Shown piece after piece: positions 33,643-46,389 of a stretch of DNA of 64,000 bases (position 1 is its first letter; every line of letters starts with the position of its first letter). The position numbers and the translations under genes are program-made. Under the pieces are notes generated by a model that saw nothing but the letters and a program-made list of their open reading frames with translations, was not told the DNA's origin and ran no database searches. Origin of the DNA: Whitmania pigra (taxonomy: Eukaryota; Annelida; Clitellata; Hirudinida; Haemopidae); NCBI GenBank assembly GCA_021613335.1, contig JAJTWR010000458.1, positions 883,501-947,500 on the forward strand. The letters are read 5' to 3'.

Positions 33643-34443
33643 ATCGACGAAACTTTCACAAATTTTCGCTCGAGGAATACAAGGTTGTCAACAAGGAAAA
33701 TTTAGCGATTTTCCCAATCTTAGTGATTCATAATATTAAGACTTTAAAATTTTTGTGTAATTTAAATATTGAATGTGACATTTATTTCAAATAGCTTAAT
33801 TGTGATTATAATTTGCTCTTATTTTCTTTGCGGTACCAGTGTGCAAATAATTCGGGGATGCGTAAATTGCGAACATCACAGCTAATTGCATGTTAGTCTT
33901 TTTTAAGGTTCTCGCAATAAAGCTGACACAATCGAAAAAACAATCTATCTAAAAGAGAAACCTGAAGACTGCCTAAAACAACTGGTCAGCTAATGAAGAT
34001 ATGCTACATTAATACTTAGGCATACCTTGCATATTTTTTATCCGGCGATGTTCGAGCATTTATTAAGGTCGAAAAAAACCGTCTGGACCAACTTCAAGAA
34101 AACCAAAACACCTTCTGATTTACAAATCTTTCGACAGCAGTCCTCCCATAAAATCGAGCCAATTTGAGTTATAAACCGGGCAACATAGCTCAGAAATCAT
34201 AAACTTAGTTAAAACTGTCTCCGATGACCTGCTGTTAATATCAAATATAGAACAAACGGGCTCGGGATTTAGATCTTATTGCTAAGTCACGAGGAATTAC
34301 CACAGTATAGACTATAGCAAAATTGTTGGCAACTAATTGAAAAATACTTTCAAAACCAATCCCACCAAAAATATGTATTGCCACATGCTTCAAGACCAAC
34401 TAAAATTTATTCAATCAATCGTAATGTAAAGCCTCTTTATCTA
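33643..34443. other. Intergenic between MRPL14 and MRPL38
   Basis: About 800 bp between two minus-strand genes: MRPL14 promoter side and MRPL38 3' flank. AT-rich, no open frame of note, no RNA gene or repeat recognised. The spacing is too long for a tight operon. Confidence 0.45.
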
Positions 34444-36938
34444 TTATTGAAGATTTTTGAACTGCTCAACTCTCCTCAACATCAGCTCTTCTTTCTGCAC
34501 CAACCAAGAAGGCTTATACTTCTTAATAACATGATACATTGAATATTTGAATTCAGGCTGCCTTGACTGAAATGCTGAGGTTTCCTTTAGCTTTTGCCTC
34601 AGTACCTCTTCATCAATATCTTTTCTGTCCCTGTACCTATCAAAGTATCTGAAAAAACAGGAAAATTCAATCATTACTGTTTGCAACAACCAATCAGCTG
34701 TTGAAACAATAGGATATCCTTATAGAAGATGTTTTGAGGACAAATAACAGAAACTAAGCCTCTCACAGATTGAACGGTTCTCTGTGAGGGTATTTCTTCG
34801 GAGGAGGATGATAGGCAGTTGGATGATCGTATTCAAATGAAGGCTCTGCCATTTCTTTAAATCACAATCAATTTATTTATGCATTAGTTAGTATACCTGC
34901 TAGTTACTTTCTAATATTGCTAAATCCAAATTTTTAGTGTGCTCATGTCTGTGACTGTTTTGATGCAGACATGCATGCTGGTTGCAAAATAATATACAAA
35001 ATTAATCACATTATTAAGTTAATGTATGCAACAGCATAAGCAATTTCAATGGGATTTCTTACTAAGGACTGTCCTGAAGTAGTTTCTGACACTTTCATCC
35101 CATTGACTCTGGAAAAAAGCAATGCCACTTGGTAGCAACTCTGCCTCATGATTCTTGAAAAATGTCTGGGTCTTGAAATTTCTGTCATCCAGTCTGTAAA
35201 GGGGAAGTAACTTTTTGTGCTAACACAAGCAAATGCTTTGTTATTGTTAATTTCACCGACTTAACAATCATCAATTAATGTGACAAACAGTAATTATAAA
35301 ATAAAAATTCACTCATGCTAAAATCCAAAACACTCCTACATACCTCACATCACCCTTTATTCTCTTCATGTCTTCATAATCCATTTTACCATTCTGCTTG
35401 AAGAGGATGAACACATTGCGATGGTAACCCGTTCCATTTGCTGGGATTGGTTGGAAGTAGTCCACAAGAACCTCTCCTTTAGAAACATCGCCACCTGGTA
35501 TGTTTGCCCTGGTGAAATTGGTTAAAATAGAATACCACCAGCTATGTCGAAAATATTCTAGAATGCAAACATTTTAAAATGTTCAGATTGACTCAAATGA
35601 TTATTAATTTTAATAATAAGCAATGCTGGGTTTTAAGTTCATGAAAATTGATTCAGGAATCTTAAACTTTTTAACATGTTTGACTTTACTCACACAAGCC
35701 AGTGGATATATTCATCTTCCTGGTTGGTCAGATTCTCATCGGGATTAACCATGAGCAGAGTCCAAAGTTCATCAGATTGACTGTCTATCTCAACCAATGG
35801 AGGTTTTACAGCCTGCAAGTTAATTACAATTCGATTTCAATCTTTTATGTAAGCAAAACTTCAGATCAACCACTAACCTCCGACGGGCTGATGATGTTGC
35901 CACGACAGACAGGCGTCAGAAAATCTTCATTAAAATCATAGTAAATGCCCATGTTGACGGTCGGGTAAAAATAGTCGCCGCCAAAAAGATCATTGTAAAT
36001 GCCATAATGCTCTGCCATCAATTTGATTTGTTCAACCCCATTTTCTATCATCCAATCCTGCTTGACCTCGTCCAGCGGAACAATTACTGAAGAGCAGATC
36101 CATCAACAACATTCATGAATTAACCAAACAAGTGTTAATCATATAAAATATGTAATGCTAGTATTTATTATAATACAAACTTTATTTCTGACTCTACTCA
36201 TGTCATCAACTTAACATTATTACTCATAAAATACAAACCGGGATAGAAACACATACAATACCTATATACGAAATAAAAAACTCAAAAACACAATAATTTC
36301 AAAAGCAAAGGAGCAGTATCAACGTAGATACAAACACTCCCAACAAGTCAAGCTGCTCAATAAACCATAAGATTCATCCATCAAAATGTTAAGTTTTTTT
36401 AATTACTCTAAATTAATTTGTTTAAGATGTTATTAACAGATGTTAATATCATATTACTGAATTAGATTCCAAACAAATGTCTTGACAAAGGATCTCACTA
36501 ACAGGAAAGTGTGCGTGATGCCTTTTCTAATTCCTTATTGAGTTTATTTGTAGCAGAAACTTGGAGTAGCTTCTTCTCAATTGAATCATCTTTTTGGCTT
36601 GAAAATTTTGCTCCAATGTCTTTGGGAACATAAACATCGCCATTCGTGTTTTTTAGCTTTTCATCGGCAAGCTCTAAATAATAATAGGAGAACCCCAGGT
36701 TCATATCAATAATTTCAATAAAACTTTAGTTTAAACAATACTAACTTTTCATCCTTTCCTCGAAGGAATCCGAGTGCTCTGGAAAATCGAATTTTCCATG
36801 AATATCAAGGATACTCTTACCACCAAGCCAGGCCGGAGGTTGAGTAGTATACAATCTCTTATTAACTTTCACAAGTCCTTTATGCTTAACAAAAAATCTG
36901 CTAAGAGCTAGAGACTTATTTACGCAAGAAGCGGCCAT
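34444..36938 (-). CDS. MRPL38: Mitochondrial ribosomal protein mL38
   Basis: Eight exons: 36746-36938, 36503-36673, 35878-36086, 35694-35812, 35344-35508, 35063-35193, 34767-34854, 34444-34648; 1,281 nt, 426 residues. A large-subunit mitoribosomal protein with a phosphatidylethanolamine-binding-protein (PEBP) fold. Seen: a basic presequence-like start (MAASCVNKSLALSRFF) and an Arg-rich early region; DWMIENG...EHYGIYNDLF; the PEBP core VNMGIYYDF, VCRGNIISPSE, LWTLLMVNPDENL, YIHWLV, ANIPGGDV, GYHRNVFILFKQ; then the mL38-specific tail with FFQSQWDESV, EPSFEYDHP and YFDRYRDRKD. All exon phases agree. The gene diverges from SLC9B copy 1 with 459 bp between start codons. Confidence 0.93.
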
Positions 36939-37397
36939 GCTTTTTGAATGACAAGGTGAAAAATGAAGCAGATCATAACATATTAAAAACCAATCTAGAC
37001 GTAATTTCAAAGAATAAAATAAACCATTTATTAAAATTGTAATAAATAAAAGTGCTGTTAGTTGACGTACCAAATAAAATAAATATGTTCAAGAAAAAGT
37101 TTAACAAAATCATTTTATCGTTTTTGCAATAATTTATTACTGGTGACTCTTTATAACCTTAATAAACCATTCGTTATAATAATTTTTGATTTAGAAAATA
37201 TTTTAAAATGGAATTGTTTTGGAGATGATTGATTTAATTGCTTTGTACGTCAGGTCTAGGTAAGGTCGGTGGTGGCCAAACGCTTGGTATTTAGACAGGC
37301 TAAAGACATTATTTTATCACGGTATGTAGGTGAATCGAACTGTTGTTTTGTACATATGTCACTATTTATTTATTGAAATTATTCTAAAGAACTGGAT
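36939..37397. promoter_or_regulatory. Shared intergenic region of MRPL38 and SLC9B copy 1
   Basis: 459 bp separates the two start codons, which point away from each other, so both promoters must lie here unless there are distant untranslated exons. The segment is AT-rich with one GC-richer patch at about 37,250-37,305. No TATA box or named site was identified with confidence. Confidence 0.35.
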
Positions 37398-39819
37398 ATG
37401 GTAACCCCAGTCAAAGACACCCTGCTGCACCAAAATGATCTCGATAAAACGGTTTCACATTCTATTAAATAACCATTTAGTGACAAAAAAAGTCATAGCT
37501 TGTTATTATTTAAACAGGTTGTAAGTGTCCCTTTCATAGAAACAAATCAAAGTAATGATACTTCAAACAGTTGTTGCATGAAATTGAGAAACTTTTGTCC
37601 TCCAAACGGCACCTTTGCTTTTGCAATCACAAATGTACTTTTGTTGGTGCTGGTATTTGGATTTTGTTGGGGTGTCACCGGTGAAATGTGTCTTCCTGGT
37701 GGAAAGTTGTTTGCATTTATAGTAGTTTTTTCTACAAGTTATTTGTTTGGTCTATTGGCTACCAAGATTCATTTACCTGATCTCTTTGGTAAGGGCATTT
37801 GTTGAAATGATTTGAAATGCAAATTGAATAAATCAATTCATGTTCAGGAATGATTGTATCTGGTATTGTTTTAAGAAATGTTCCAATTTTAAAACTTGAA
37901 GACAGTTTGGATCAAAACCTGTCTTCAATTATGAGGTGAATTATATAATCATTTGCATTATTTTATTGATTTATTGACAAACAGTTTTCACAATATATTA
38001 TTTACTTTAAAAAAAATCCAGGAGTACAGCCTTGGCCATCATACTTGTAAGAGCTGGGATGGGTTTGGATCCGGGAGCTTTGAAGCGTCTTTCATGTGCT
38101 GTGTTCCGACTGGCTTTTTCACCTTGCATTGTGGAAATTTGTTGTGCTGGAGTTGTTTCTCACTTTTTACTTGGATTGCCATGGACTTATGCATTTATTC
38201 TAGGGTTAATATTTCTAATAAGTAAAGGTGTTGCTATAATTTATAATATCATGTGTTAATATAAGTTATAATATCATAAAACCAGACATTTCGGGCATTT
38301 CAGCCCTTAATGATTTGATATTGAATTTAATGCATAAATCTATTTAAACACAGGAGTGTCTTGGCAGCCGTTTCACCAGCTGTTGTTGTGCCCTGCTTGT
38401 TGAATTTGAGTAGTCAGGGCTATGGAATTGATAAAGGCATACCAACTCTGATCATTGCTGCCTCAAGTGTTGATGATATTCTAGCCATTTCGGTTTTTGG
38501 AGTTCTTGTCGGCATCACATTTGCTGAAGGTTGTTTTGAATCATGTTTCTTAAGAATTGACTTGTTTAATTTTGTCTAATATCCATTAAATAGGGAATAT
38601 TGTATTTATTGCTTTAAAGTCACCAATAGAAATTGCAATGGGAGCAGCATTTGGATTGGCATTTGGTTTCTTGTTATGGTTTCTGCCTCATGACCAACAT
38701 GTTGGTGATTGTATTGTAGAATTTGTCTCTATGAAAATTAATAATTTGATTAGATTTACCTATAATATTACCAAATTACATCTGTTGATGTCTAATTTAA
38801 CTGTAACTGATTTAGAAATTGATCATATTTAAAATATTTATTTTTTAGAAAAGGAAAATGCTAATTAGGTTTGTTCTATTGTTGCTATCTGCTCTTGTTG
38901 GGCTATTTGCAAGTGGAAGAGCTGGATTTGGGGGTGCTGGGCCATTTGCTGCTTTGTTGTTGGGATTTGTGGTACAGATGAGATGGAGAAAAGAGATTTA
39001 TCTTAATGAAGATGAGGTTAAGTCATTTGTCATATCTCTTCATGACAATTTACTATTAGAATATTTATGATATTTTAAACTACAAATTTCTTTTTATAGA
39101 AAGAATCAGTATCCAGAAATTTCGAAATTATTTGGACTATTTTCAAACCATTTCTTTTTGGGTTGATTGGTGCTGAGGTTTCTTTCTCCAAACTTGACCT
39201 TAACGTCATTGGAATTGGATTAGCCACACTTTCCATTGGACTTGTATGCAGAATGGCTACAACTTTTCTAGTTGTTTGTGGTAATAAATTCAATATGAAA
39301 GAGAAGCTTTTTATAACAATTACGTGGTTACCCAAGGCAACTGTTCAGGTACAAAAATAAGAATAATATTTTGAGTTTACATGATTGCAACTGACAACAA
39401 TCGATATTCAAACCGGCATCTCCTAATTGAATTAATAGCCACATAACTGTTTCCAGGCAGCAATTGGAGGAGTTGCATTAGATATGGTCAGAAAAAAGAA
39501 TGGTTTGGATGAAGAACTTGAATATGGATTAAAGGTATAAATGAGTGATCGAATATAAATTGAATTCCACAAACATTTTTGCTTGGTCTGAGTTGGCCAG
39601 AACTTATTTTCCATAATATTTGGGCTTAAAATGTAATTCAACTAATTTCAGATTGTATCAATAGCTGTTCTCAGTATCTTAATTACAGCACCATTGGGTG
39701 CCATATTGATAACAAACCTTGGACCTAGATTGCTTTCAAAAGCTTCTCAGAATTCATTGACTAAGAATGAATCAAATAATGTCAATCAAGAACATGATCT
39801 CAATCTTGAAAAAATCTAG
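37398..39819 (+). CDS. Na+/H+ antiporter, SLC9B (NHA) family, copy 1
   Basis: Ten exons: 37398-37451, 37518-37788, 37848-37935, 38022-38204, 38354-38529, 38594-38700, 38849-39016, 39100-39348, 39457-39534, 39652-39819; 1,542 nt, 513 residues (human SLC9B2 is 537). A cation/proton exchanger of the CPA2 group with many membrane helices. Diagnostic stretches: WGVTGEMCLPGGKLFA, AIILVRAGMGLDPGAL, LAAVSPAVVVPCLL, the ion-site aspartate pair in SSVDDILAI, FGLIGAEVSFSKL, WLPKATVQAAIGGVALD and SILITAPLGA. The aspartate pair is intact. The exon 4 donor is placed at GG|GTTAAT because it restores the FILG-x-VLAAVSP spacing known from the family. Poly(A) signal AATAAA at 39,879-39,884. A paralogue with identical exon phases lies at 52,005-54,490. 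Confidence 0.92.
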
Positions 39820-40862
39820 TCATCATCTACAACAGGTGTACTCAGCCTGCATTTTTCTCTCATGGCCTCTACCATGTCAATAAATGTCTTATCTTGTCAT
39901 GATTTACCTTAGTTTCTCCTTTTCAAAGATGTTGACAGAAAGATTAGTGGACGAACAGGTAAATTTTGGATCCTAAGGCAGAGAAGCCATGGGCCCTTAT
40001 ATTATATCAATGTGGTAATGGAAAAGCAAAAAAGTTTAAAATCCAGATGGGCCACAATAAAATTTCCAAGCCCCTGGCTTTTGCAGCACTTGCTTCCCTC
40101 CCCCATAATGGTGTTAAGTAGGATAAGAGTTAATTTTTCACTGTTATGCTTACAGCTGCTCAGATTTAAGTGGGTTCCAACTTCTTGGGTTTTTGATTAC
40201 AACTAATCCAGATGTGATTTCACAATTACGTTAATTGCGGACTTCTCAGACTTCGAATTGAACACCTTAACCACTCAACCGCCAACGTCCAAATATTAAT
40301 CGAAATACTACAATGAAGCATTTATCTTTAAAATGGTGTTTGAGACCATGTGCTAATGGCTTTCCTTAAGACTGCACCTCAATATACCTGAGGCTCAATG
40401 TAACCAAACTGTACGCAGACAAAAATTAGCTAAAACAATCATAATATGAGATAATCAGAGATTAGTGAAGCAAGATAGTGCCATAGTAGCTGCCATGAGG
40501 TTTGAAAACATGTTTGCATAACCCTGTGCATCCGCAAACAAATACTGAAGACGTCCCAAAACTCCCAGCCCGACATTACTCTGAACAGCAAAAAAAGCAC
40601 CTTTGAAAAATCTATGTGAAAATGGTTGATGGAAGGTTAGCAGTACATTAGCTCCGTTTGCTATCTGATTATGTTATCATGAATGGTTACAACAACTTTC
40701 CACATCACACTGGATTGAAACTTTTATTGATGTTTGGCTAATTTGCCTTTATTGTCACATCGTACAATGTGATAAGATAACTTTTGAAGTATGAGGCTTG
40801 TTAAGAAGGCTCATCATTATTTCCTGTATAAAAGATAAGATTAAATTGCAACTTCACAAAAT
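39820..40862. other. Intergenic between SLC9B copy 1 and DRG1
   Basis: About 1 kb between two convergent genes. It has the SLC9B 3' end, a SINE-like segment at about 40,145-40,295 (listed separately) and, near 40,748-40,753, an inverted AATAAA that probably serves DRG1. No open frame of note. Confidence 0.5.
40145..40295 (-). mobile_element. tRNA-like (Leu/Ser type) SINE fragment
   Basis: On the minus strand the segment begins with GGCGGTTGAGTGGTTAAGG, matching the A-box end of tRNA-Leu/Ser (GAGTGGTTAAGG), and continues into non-tRNA sequence rich in short A runs. No clear B box was found at the usual distance, so it is a decayed or partial tRNA-derived element rather than a tRNA gene. Its outer limits are estimates. 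Confidence 0.4.
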
Positions 40863-43800
40863 TCATATAACATCCAGAATGAAATGTTGAAAAAGCTGAA
40901 CAAACTTTTTGACAATCTGAATGACATCCTCGTCATGCAGAAGATGTTCTTTTCCAACCTTTTGTGGCTGATGCTTGACAGATTCACCCCAGACCAGAGA
41001 ACTGTTAGTAACAAATTTAAAATATAGTTTCTCATTGCAAAAATTAGACAAATCAAATTAATAACAACCATAAAGCAAGTCACCCAAATAAATATTTTAC
41101 ATACAAAAATATTAGAAATTATGTATTATCAGAAATATTTATAAATCAAGTTATGAAAGCAATCGCATAAATAACACGTTCTCGTTAAAGTGATACAGAA
41201 GATGAAAAGAGCAAAACAATGATGCCAACTATTTGAACTCCTTCATGATGCTCCTGTGAAGCTTGTTGCAGAAGTCTTCAACAGTCACATGGCCCTCCCT
41301 CAAAACAACTGGGGAGCTGTAGTCAGGGAGTTGACCCTTGGGTTTTGTATATCTACGATTAATGGATGAAATTAATTTCATGTGAAATGCTTATCACAAC
41401 ATCTCAACAAAAATATTGGAAATAATGAAGTTCTATTGGCATCAGGTTTGTAATTATTTTTTATTTATAAATACTTATTAAACTCACTCAAACTAAATAA
41501 AAAGTAATAAGAGATTAAGAATAACAGAAAGCACATTTTGCCCACTTACACCCTGACAAGTCTCAAGTACTCCCACATGCGCTCCAGAAGATCATCAAAG
41601 TTCCACTTGTGATGGGCTGAGATTGGTACACAATGGGGGATTTTGTAAATAAGGTCTAACTCCTGATGATTATGCAGAATAATAAACATTAGGTTTAAGA
41701 TTAAATGTTTTTATGTTTTTCTTTAATTTCATTAATAAAAGGTTATCTGAGTCTAACCCATAAACATCATGCGAGACTCACTGACGTTATACAAATGTTT
41801 AAAATATATACAATTTACACAATTGTTGAGGCAACATCATTGAACAGCACCTCTATGAAGATCTGATCAATCTTGTTCAGGACATAGATGCACGGTATGT
41901 AGATTCTGTTTCCTTCTATCACGTCGATCAATTCTTCTGTCGTTGCATCGTGTCTTAGAGTGACGTCGGCATTGTTGATTCGGTATTCACCCAAAATTGC
42001 CTGAATAACAAACATTTAGCTTAAAAATGAAATAGAAATATTTACTATTGCCACATCAAATGAACTTTTTTAATTTTATTGATTGCCACTCTCGTTCTTA
42101 AATAGTAAAAAAATGTTTAAAAAAGAGACTTGGCAATTGATGATGTAGAATTCAGTATCATGATGGTCAATTCACATTGTGATTTTGAAATACTAATTCA
42201 AGAAAAGCAACAAAATATTAATCACACATCCAATCCACAATGTCCAAAATATGCAATCACCTTGACGGTGTCTATGTCAAGTTCCGACTGAGCAACGGTG
42301 GCGGTGAGGTTGATGCCACCCTTGTCCTTCTTCTTAAAGGTTATGTTTGGAGGAGTTTTGTTCAGTCTGATACCAAATCCTTCGAGTTCATTTTCGAGAA
42401 TTTTCTTGTGCTGGAGAGGTTTCAGTACATCGAGCACCATGAAGATGAGGCTACAGGTCCTTGCCACTGTGATTCAAAATAAAACAATTTACTAAAAAGT
42501 AAATTTAAATGGTACCCTTGAGCAAGCTTAATTTATATATCAGCACTTCAAAGATCTCTGTTGTAGAAGTTCCATGTTCCAAGCGTGACATGAAATAGCT
42601 ACCTTTACCGTCAACTAAAGAAATACTCTAGGCTAACAGGTACAACGTTTGCATTAATTTAGTGCCAAATGATATAAATTGGGATATCAGAATTACGGTA
42701 TTGACAATTGGGTGATCAAATAAAACTTCGAGCCAAAACTAATACAATAATTTCCAAAAAATTAACCTTAAAATTTAATGAGGTAATCAATTGCAGACAC
42801 TTCACCAACCTGCTATGACTTGTTTTCCTCTACCCTTTCCATCTTTTGCTCCTTCAATGATTCCAGGAAGGTCGAGCAGCTAAACAACATTGATAAAGTA
42901 AATAGTCTCAAATAAATATTTTGCAATCAATAATAATTTAGTGATATTAATTACTAAGGTAATAGTAATGCTCTAGCAATTATATATTGTTGTAAAATGT
43001 AACAGCGTATTACATGAATTGTTAATGATCACCTGAATCTTTGCTCCCTTGTACTTAATGCATCCAGGAACGGTGGTGAGTGTAGTGAATTCATAAGCAG
43101 CCACTTCTGAGTATACACCGGCAAGGGTAGTCAGTAGTGTTGACTTGCCCACTGAAGGAAATCCTTCAAATGATTTAAATTTTTATGATAAATACTGCAA
43201 AACATGTTTAATGTTTACATAATTGTAATTTTATTTATATAGCGTCAGAGGCACTTCTTGTAACCATTTATATAGCTCTCCTTCCCAAGGGCACTGGCAG
43301 CAGTGCAGGCTGGGTTTCGAACACGACACATTACAACTGTTGCCATTACCGCCGTATGCAGGCACGTTACCCATACGGCTAACCTGCACACAAGCTATTA
43401 AATTGTGAAAATATTTTTCATATCACAGAATTAAATTAACATGAGATATTTCCCATGTTTGAAGTTCGAACCACTACAATAATAGTGGATAGATGAAGAG
43501 TTTTACTAATATTCGCCTGAAATTGATAATTTCCAAAAAAATTTAAAAAAATGACATGTAACTTAATTTCATGGTATTTTGGCTTAATACTTTATTTGTG
43601 CCATTTTCAACAACTGTCTCAGAATTATGTCTCAGAAATGCCTATTGATGGACTATGCATTTGTATGGCTATTAAATGAAGCTTTGTGGCCTTGAGGCTT
43701 CAAAATGGCAATACATGGGAAAGCATTTAGTGACAATAAGAGCTAATTACATTAAACATGATTTTCAATCAATTTGACAAAGGAATTTTCAATAAATTGT

Positions 43801-44223
43801 CAAATTTCTCAAAGCAATAATTTATAAGTATCTTGCATACCTACAAAACCAATCCTAGCATCTCCTGTCTTGGCAACATCAAAACCTTCTCCTGTAGCAC
43901 CTCCACCTCCTTTGGGTTCAATTAGTTCCCTCTTCAGTTTTGCCAGCCTAGCTTTCAGGAGACCAAGATGCCCCATAGTGGCCTTGTTCTTCTGAGTTCT
44001 GGCCATCTGATAAATTTTTGAAGCATAATGACTGCGCAATGTTCAACATGCACGGATTTATACAAGTCAATAACCGTGCAATACTCAAAATAATCAGTCT
44101 TTCTAAGCTTTAAATGTCTCATAACCTAGCTTGATCTTTTAGAAATGTATCAAAACGTGTCTTAATAGAATTAAATAGTGGCACCTCGCTTTCAATTTCG
44201 GCAATTTTTTCGAGAATCCCCAT
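40863..44223 (-). CDS. DRG1: Developmentally regulated GTP-binding protein 1
   Basis: Nine exons: 44185-44223, 43841-44006, 43033-43163, 42810-42879, 42261-42466, 41851-42000, 41550-41662, 41230-41352, 40863-41001; 1,137 nt, 378 residues (human 367). A cytosolic OBG-type GTPase that associates with ribosomes with its partner ZC3H15 (family knowledge). Seen: [10 protein letters not shown] region, G1 GFPSVGKS, the [13 protein letters not shown] switch, G3 [17 protein letters not shown]4 VLNKID, HNAD-like NNADVTLR, and the C-terminal TGS domain ([51 protein letters not shown]). The exon 8 donor splits an apparent TAG, so the frame continues as Tyr. The protein runs 13 residues past the usual VIQIVKK end, finishing in a hydrophobic stretch. 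A SINE sits in intron 2. Confidence 0.94.
43221..43388 (-). mobile_element. tRNA-derived SINE-like repeat, copy 2
   Basis: A close relative of 8,351-8,516, in DRG1 intron 2 and in the same orientation relative to the window. It shares the same two ends (AATTGTAA... and ...AACCTGCA). It lacks a short insertion near the left end that copy 1 has and carries a few extra bases near the right. On the minus strand TTAGCCGTATGG resembles an A box and GTGTTCGAAACCC a B box. Confidence 0.65.
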
Positions 44224-44613
44224 TTTGGCTCTTTATTCGACAACAGGCGTAGAAATCCGACAAGCGTGTATCGCCCAGAGTACGTTCGAAGGCGAAGAGC
44301 AACCAAAGACAATCAAACAAAAATAGTGGACGTTGTTAGAGCATACGTAATGTTAATTAAACTTTTCATAAACACCTTAGTTAAATTTAAAATAAAATAT
44401 TTAATGCAAAATGTTACATTTATGTCAAGGATCATTTTATAACGATGTCTTCTAGACATTAGTTAGATCAAGGTAGGCATGTTAAGAGTATAATTATATA
44501 TGAACTTTACCTTTTTTTAAAGCTGATTTCAGACAAACAACATTGCGTTATTGAAAATAATTATTAATTGTGAAACCCAACTTTGAAGAACTCCGACCAC
44601 TGAGACTATGGTA

Positions 44614-45632
44614 CAGGGTTTCTTTCAGGCATTATTGTTCGGGGGGGCATTTCATGAGTTCGGGGGGGCGGCAGTTTTTCGTGCCAAATACAAGTTTAAA
44701 ATCAAATCACGCATAACCTCAGTTCAATAATTATATTTTAGGTAAAAACATATTGAAAATCATTTATACAAACTAAAATTTAAAATATGTTTATTAACTG
44801 AAATGTTTAAAGAAATTTTATACGCCGAGGTTTTTTGAGAGCATATAAATCTACTACTCTATCGAGAAAATCTTCCGTTGGAACTTCGGGACCTTCAATG
44901 CTTATGGTCATACAATGAGTTAAAGTTTCTGGTAGCATTCTATTTCTTGCTTTGCTTAGAATCCTGTTCATTGTACTAAATGATCTTTCTACTGAAGCAG
45001 TTGTTACTGGAATTACAAGAAGAATTTCACAAAGCCTTTGTAGTTCACAGTATCCCAAATCAGCTTTCAGTATTTTGTTCAATGGGTTTTCATCCATTTT
45101 GTACTTTTTGCACTCAACCATAGATTTTATAAAAAATTTAAAAGATTTTAAATCCGCGAGTACAGCTTCTGCATTTAGAATGGGAAAGTTGTTACAAAAA
45201 GTTATGATGTCTTCTTCTTGAATACCTGACATTGATTCAAAAGTCTCAAATTGACTTGCAAATAACATAATCTCAATCGATTTGTCATTAAATCTGTCTT
45301 CAATCTCTTTGATGACAGTTTCACAATACCTCTTCATTCCTAGTAATACGCTTTTAGCACTTTCATCTTCAACCAGGTGTGTTTTTAATTTTATCTCATC
45401 AACTTTGCATTTAATCTTTTTTTGTAAATGACTCTCGGTATCTTCGCACTGCTTCACAATATCATTCAAGTGCAATTTTGTTGAAGTAATCAATGGGATG
45501 ACTTTAGTCAAACTTAAATCTTTTTTTTGTAAAGCATTGCTGAGAAAAGAGAAAAAAAAATTTTTCGGGGGGGCGATGGCTGAGCTCCGGGGGGGCTTAG
45601 CCCCCCCGAAAGTATGCCTGAAAGAAACCCTG
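44614..45632 (-). mobile_element. Young, internally deleted hAT transposon
   Basis: Perfect 19 bp terminal inverted repeats (CAGGGTTTCTTTCAGGCAT at 44,614-44,632 and its inverse at 45,614-45,632) and a perfect 8 bp target duplication CTATGGTA (44,606-44,613 and 45,633-45,640), the size made by hAT transposases. Total 1,019 bp. G-runs of the form CGGGGGGGC are repeated just inside both ends. The interior holds a 234-codon open frame, only the C-terminal half of a transposase. Confidence 0.9.
44807..45511 (-). pseudogene. hAT transposase C-terminal half (intact frame)
   Basis: A 234-codon frame without stops. It ends with the hAT dimerisation region: IPVTTASVERSFSTMNRIL, a run of basic residues, then TLTHCMTISIEGP and KKPRRIKFL. 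The N-terminal zinc finger and the first catalytic acidic residues are absent, so it cannot act as a full transposase. It resembles the transposase-derived ZMYM/ZNF862-like class. The frame may be translated or may only be young enough not to have decayed. Confidence 0.8.
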
Positions 45633-45640
45633 CTATGGTA

Positions 45641-45930
45641 GCAGCGCCTACACTATTCTGCATAAAATGATGACTGTCATTATCTGTCATATATAATGCA
45701 ACAAACCCAGTTTGGTTAAAGAAAATCTTGCGAGGTTCCAGGAATTTAACTCGTAACCTCATCTCACCAAAGTTTAATAACCTCCCGCTGTTTTCCTACT
45801 TCCATGCTCTCGATTTTAATTGCTTTCTCATCTAATTCATTATTTTATTTTATTTATTTATTTTTTTAAATCTTGACTGCTTCTGACTTAAAGTGTGTCA
45901 CAGTGCCTTGACATCCTATAGGACCTTGGA
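45641..45930. other. DNA between two hAT insertions
   Basis: About 290 bp of host-like, AT-rich DNA between the target duplication of the 1 kb hAT element and that of the next element. No gene seen. Confidence 0.5.
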
Positions 45931-46389
45931 TTAAAAAGCAGTGTTGTGCTGTAACGAATTACATGTATTTCGATACTGTAACTAATTACTTTTTGTAATT
46001 TTTACTTTACAAGTTCTCTAACAATTACAGAAAATTTTCTGTACTTTTCGTTATTTTTTTTAGCATAAGGCGTTACAAAGTAACATAAATAAAATTTTAA
46101 ATTTGTTGAATTTTATTTTAAAATTTATTTTTAAACAATAAATTGTTCGTTTTTGTTAAATCGCAGTTGGTGGGTTAATAATATCGAAGTTTTTTAAACT
46201 GAATATATATGTCATAGTACAGAATCCTCTCACTATGGCAGCACGGGGTTCAGACCCCGCTGCGGGTGCACCGTCCTAATCATCTAGACATGCAACGGAC
46301 GTTAATAAAACAAACAGAATCCTCGGAAGCCAATTTGAACACAGTTCGCGATGATAAGGGGACAACATTGAAGAGCACACGTGGCCATA

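Noticed and set aside
33643..34443. A degenerate reverse-transcriptase fossil in the MRPL14-MRPL38 gap
   Set aside because: Three-frame reading showed no conserved reverse-transcriptase or endonuclease motif.
40236..40291. A functional tRNA-Leu/Ser gene
   Set aside because: Only the 5' arm resembles a tRNA. There is no B box or 3' acceptor at the right distance, so it is a SINE or pseudo-tRNA.
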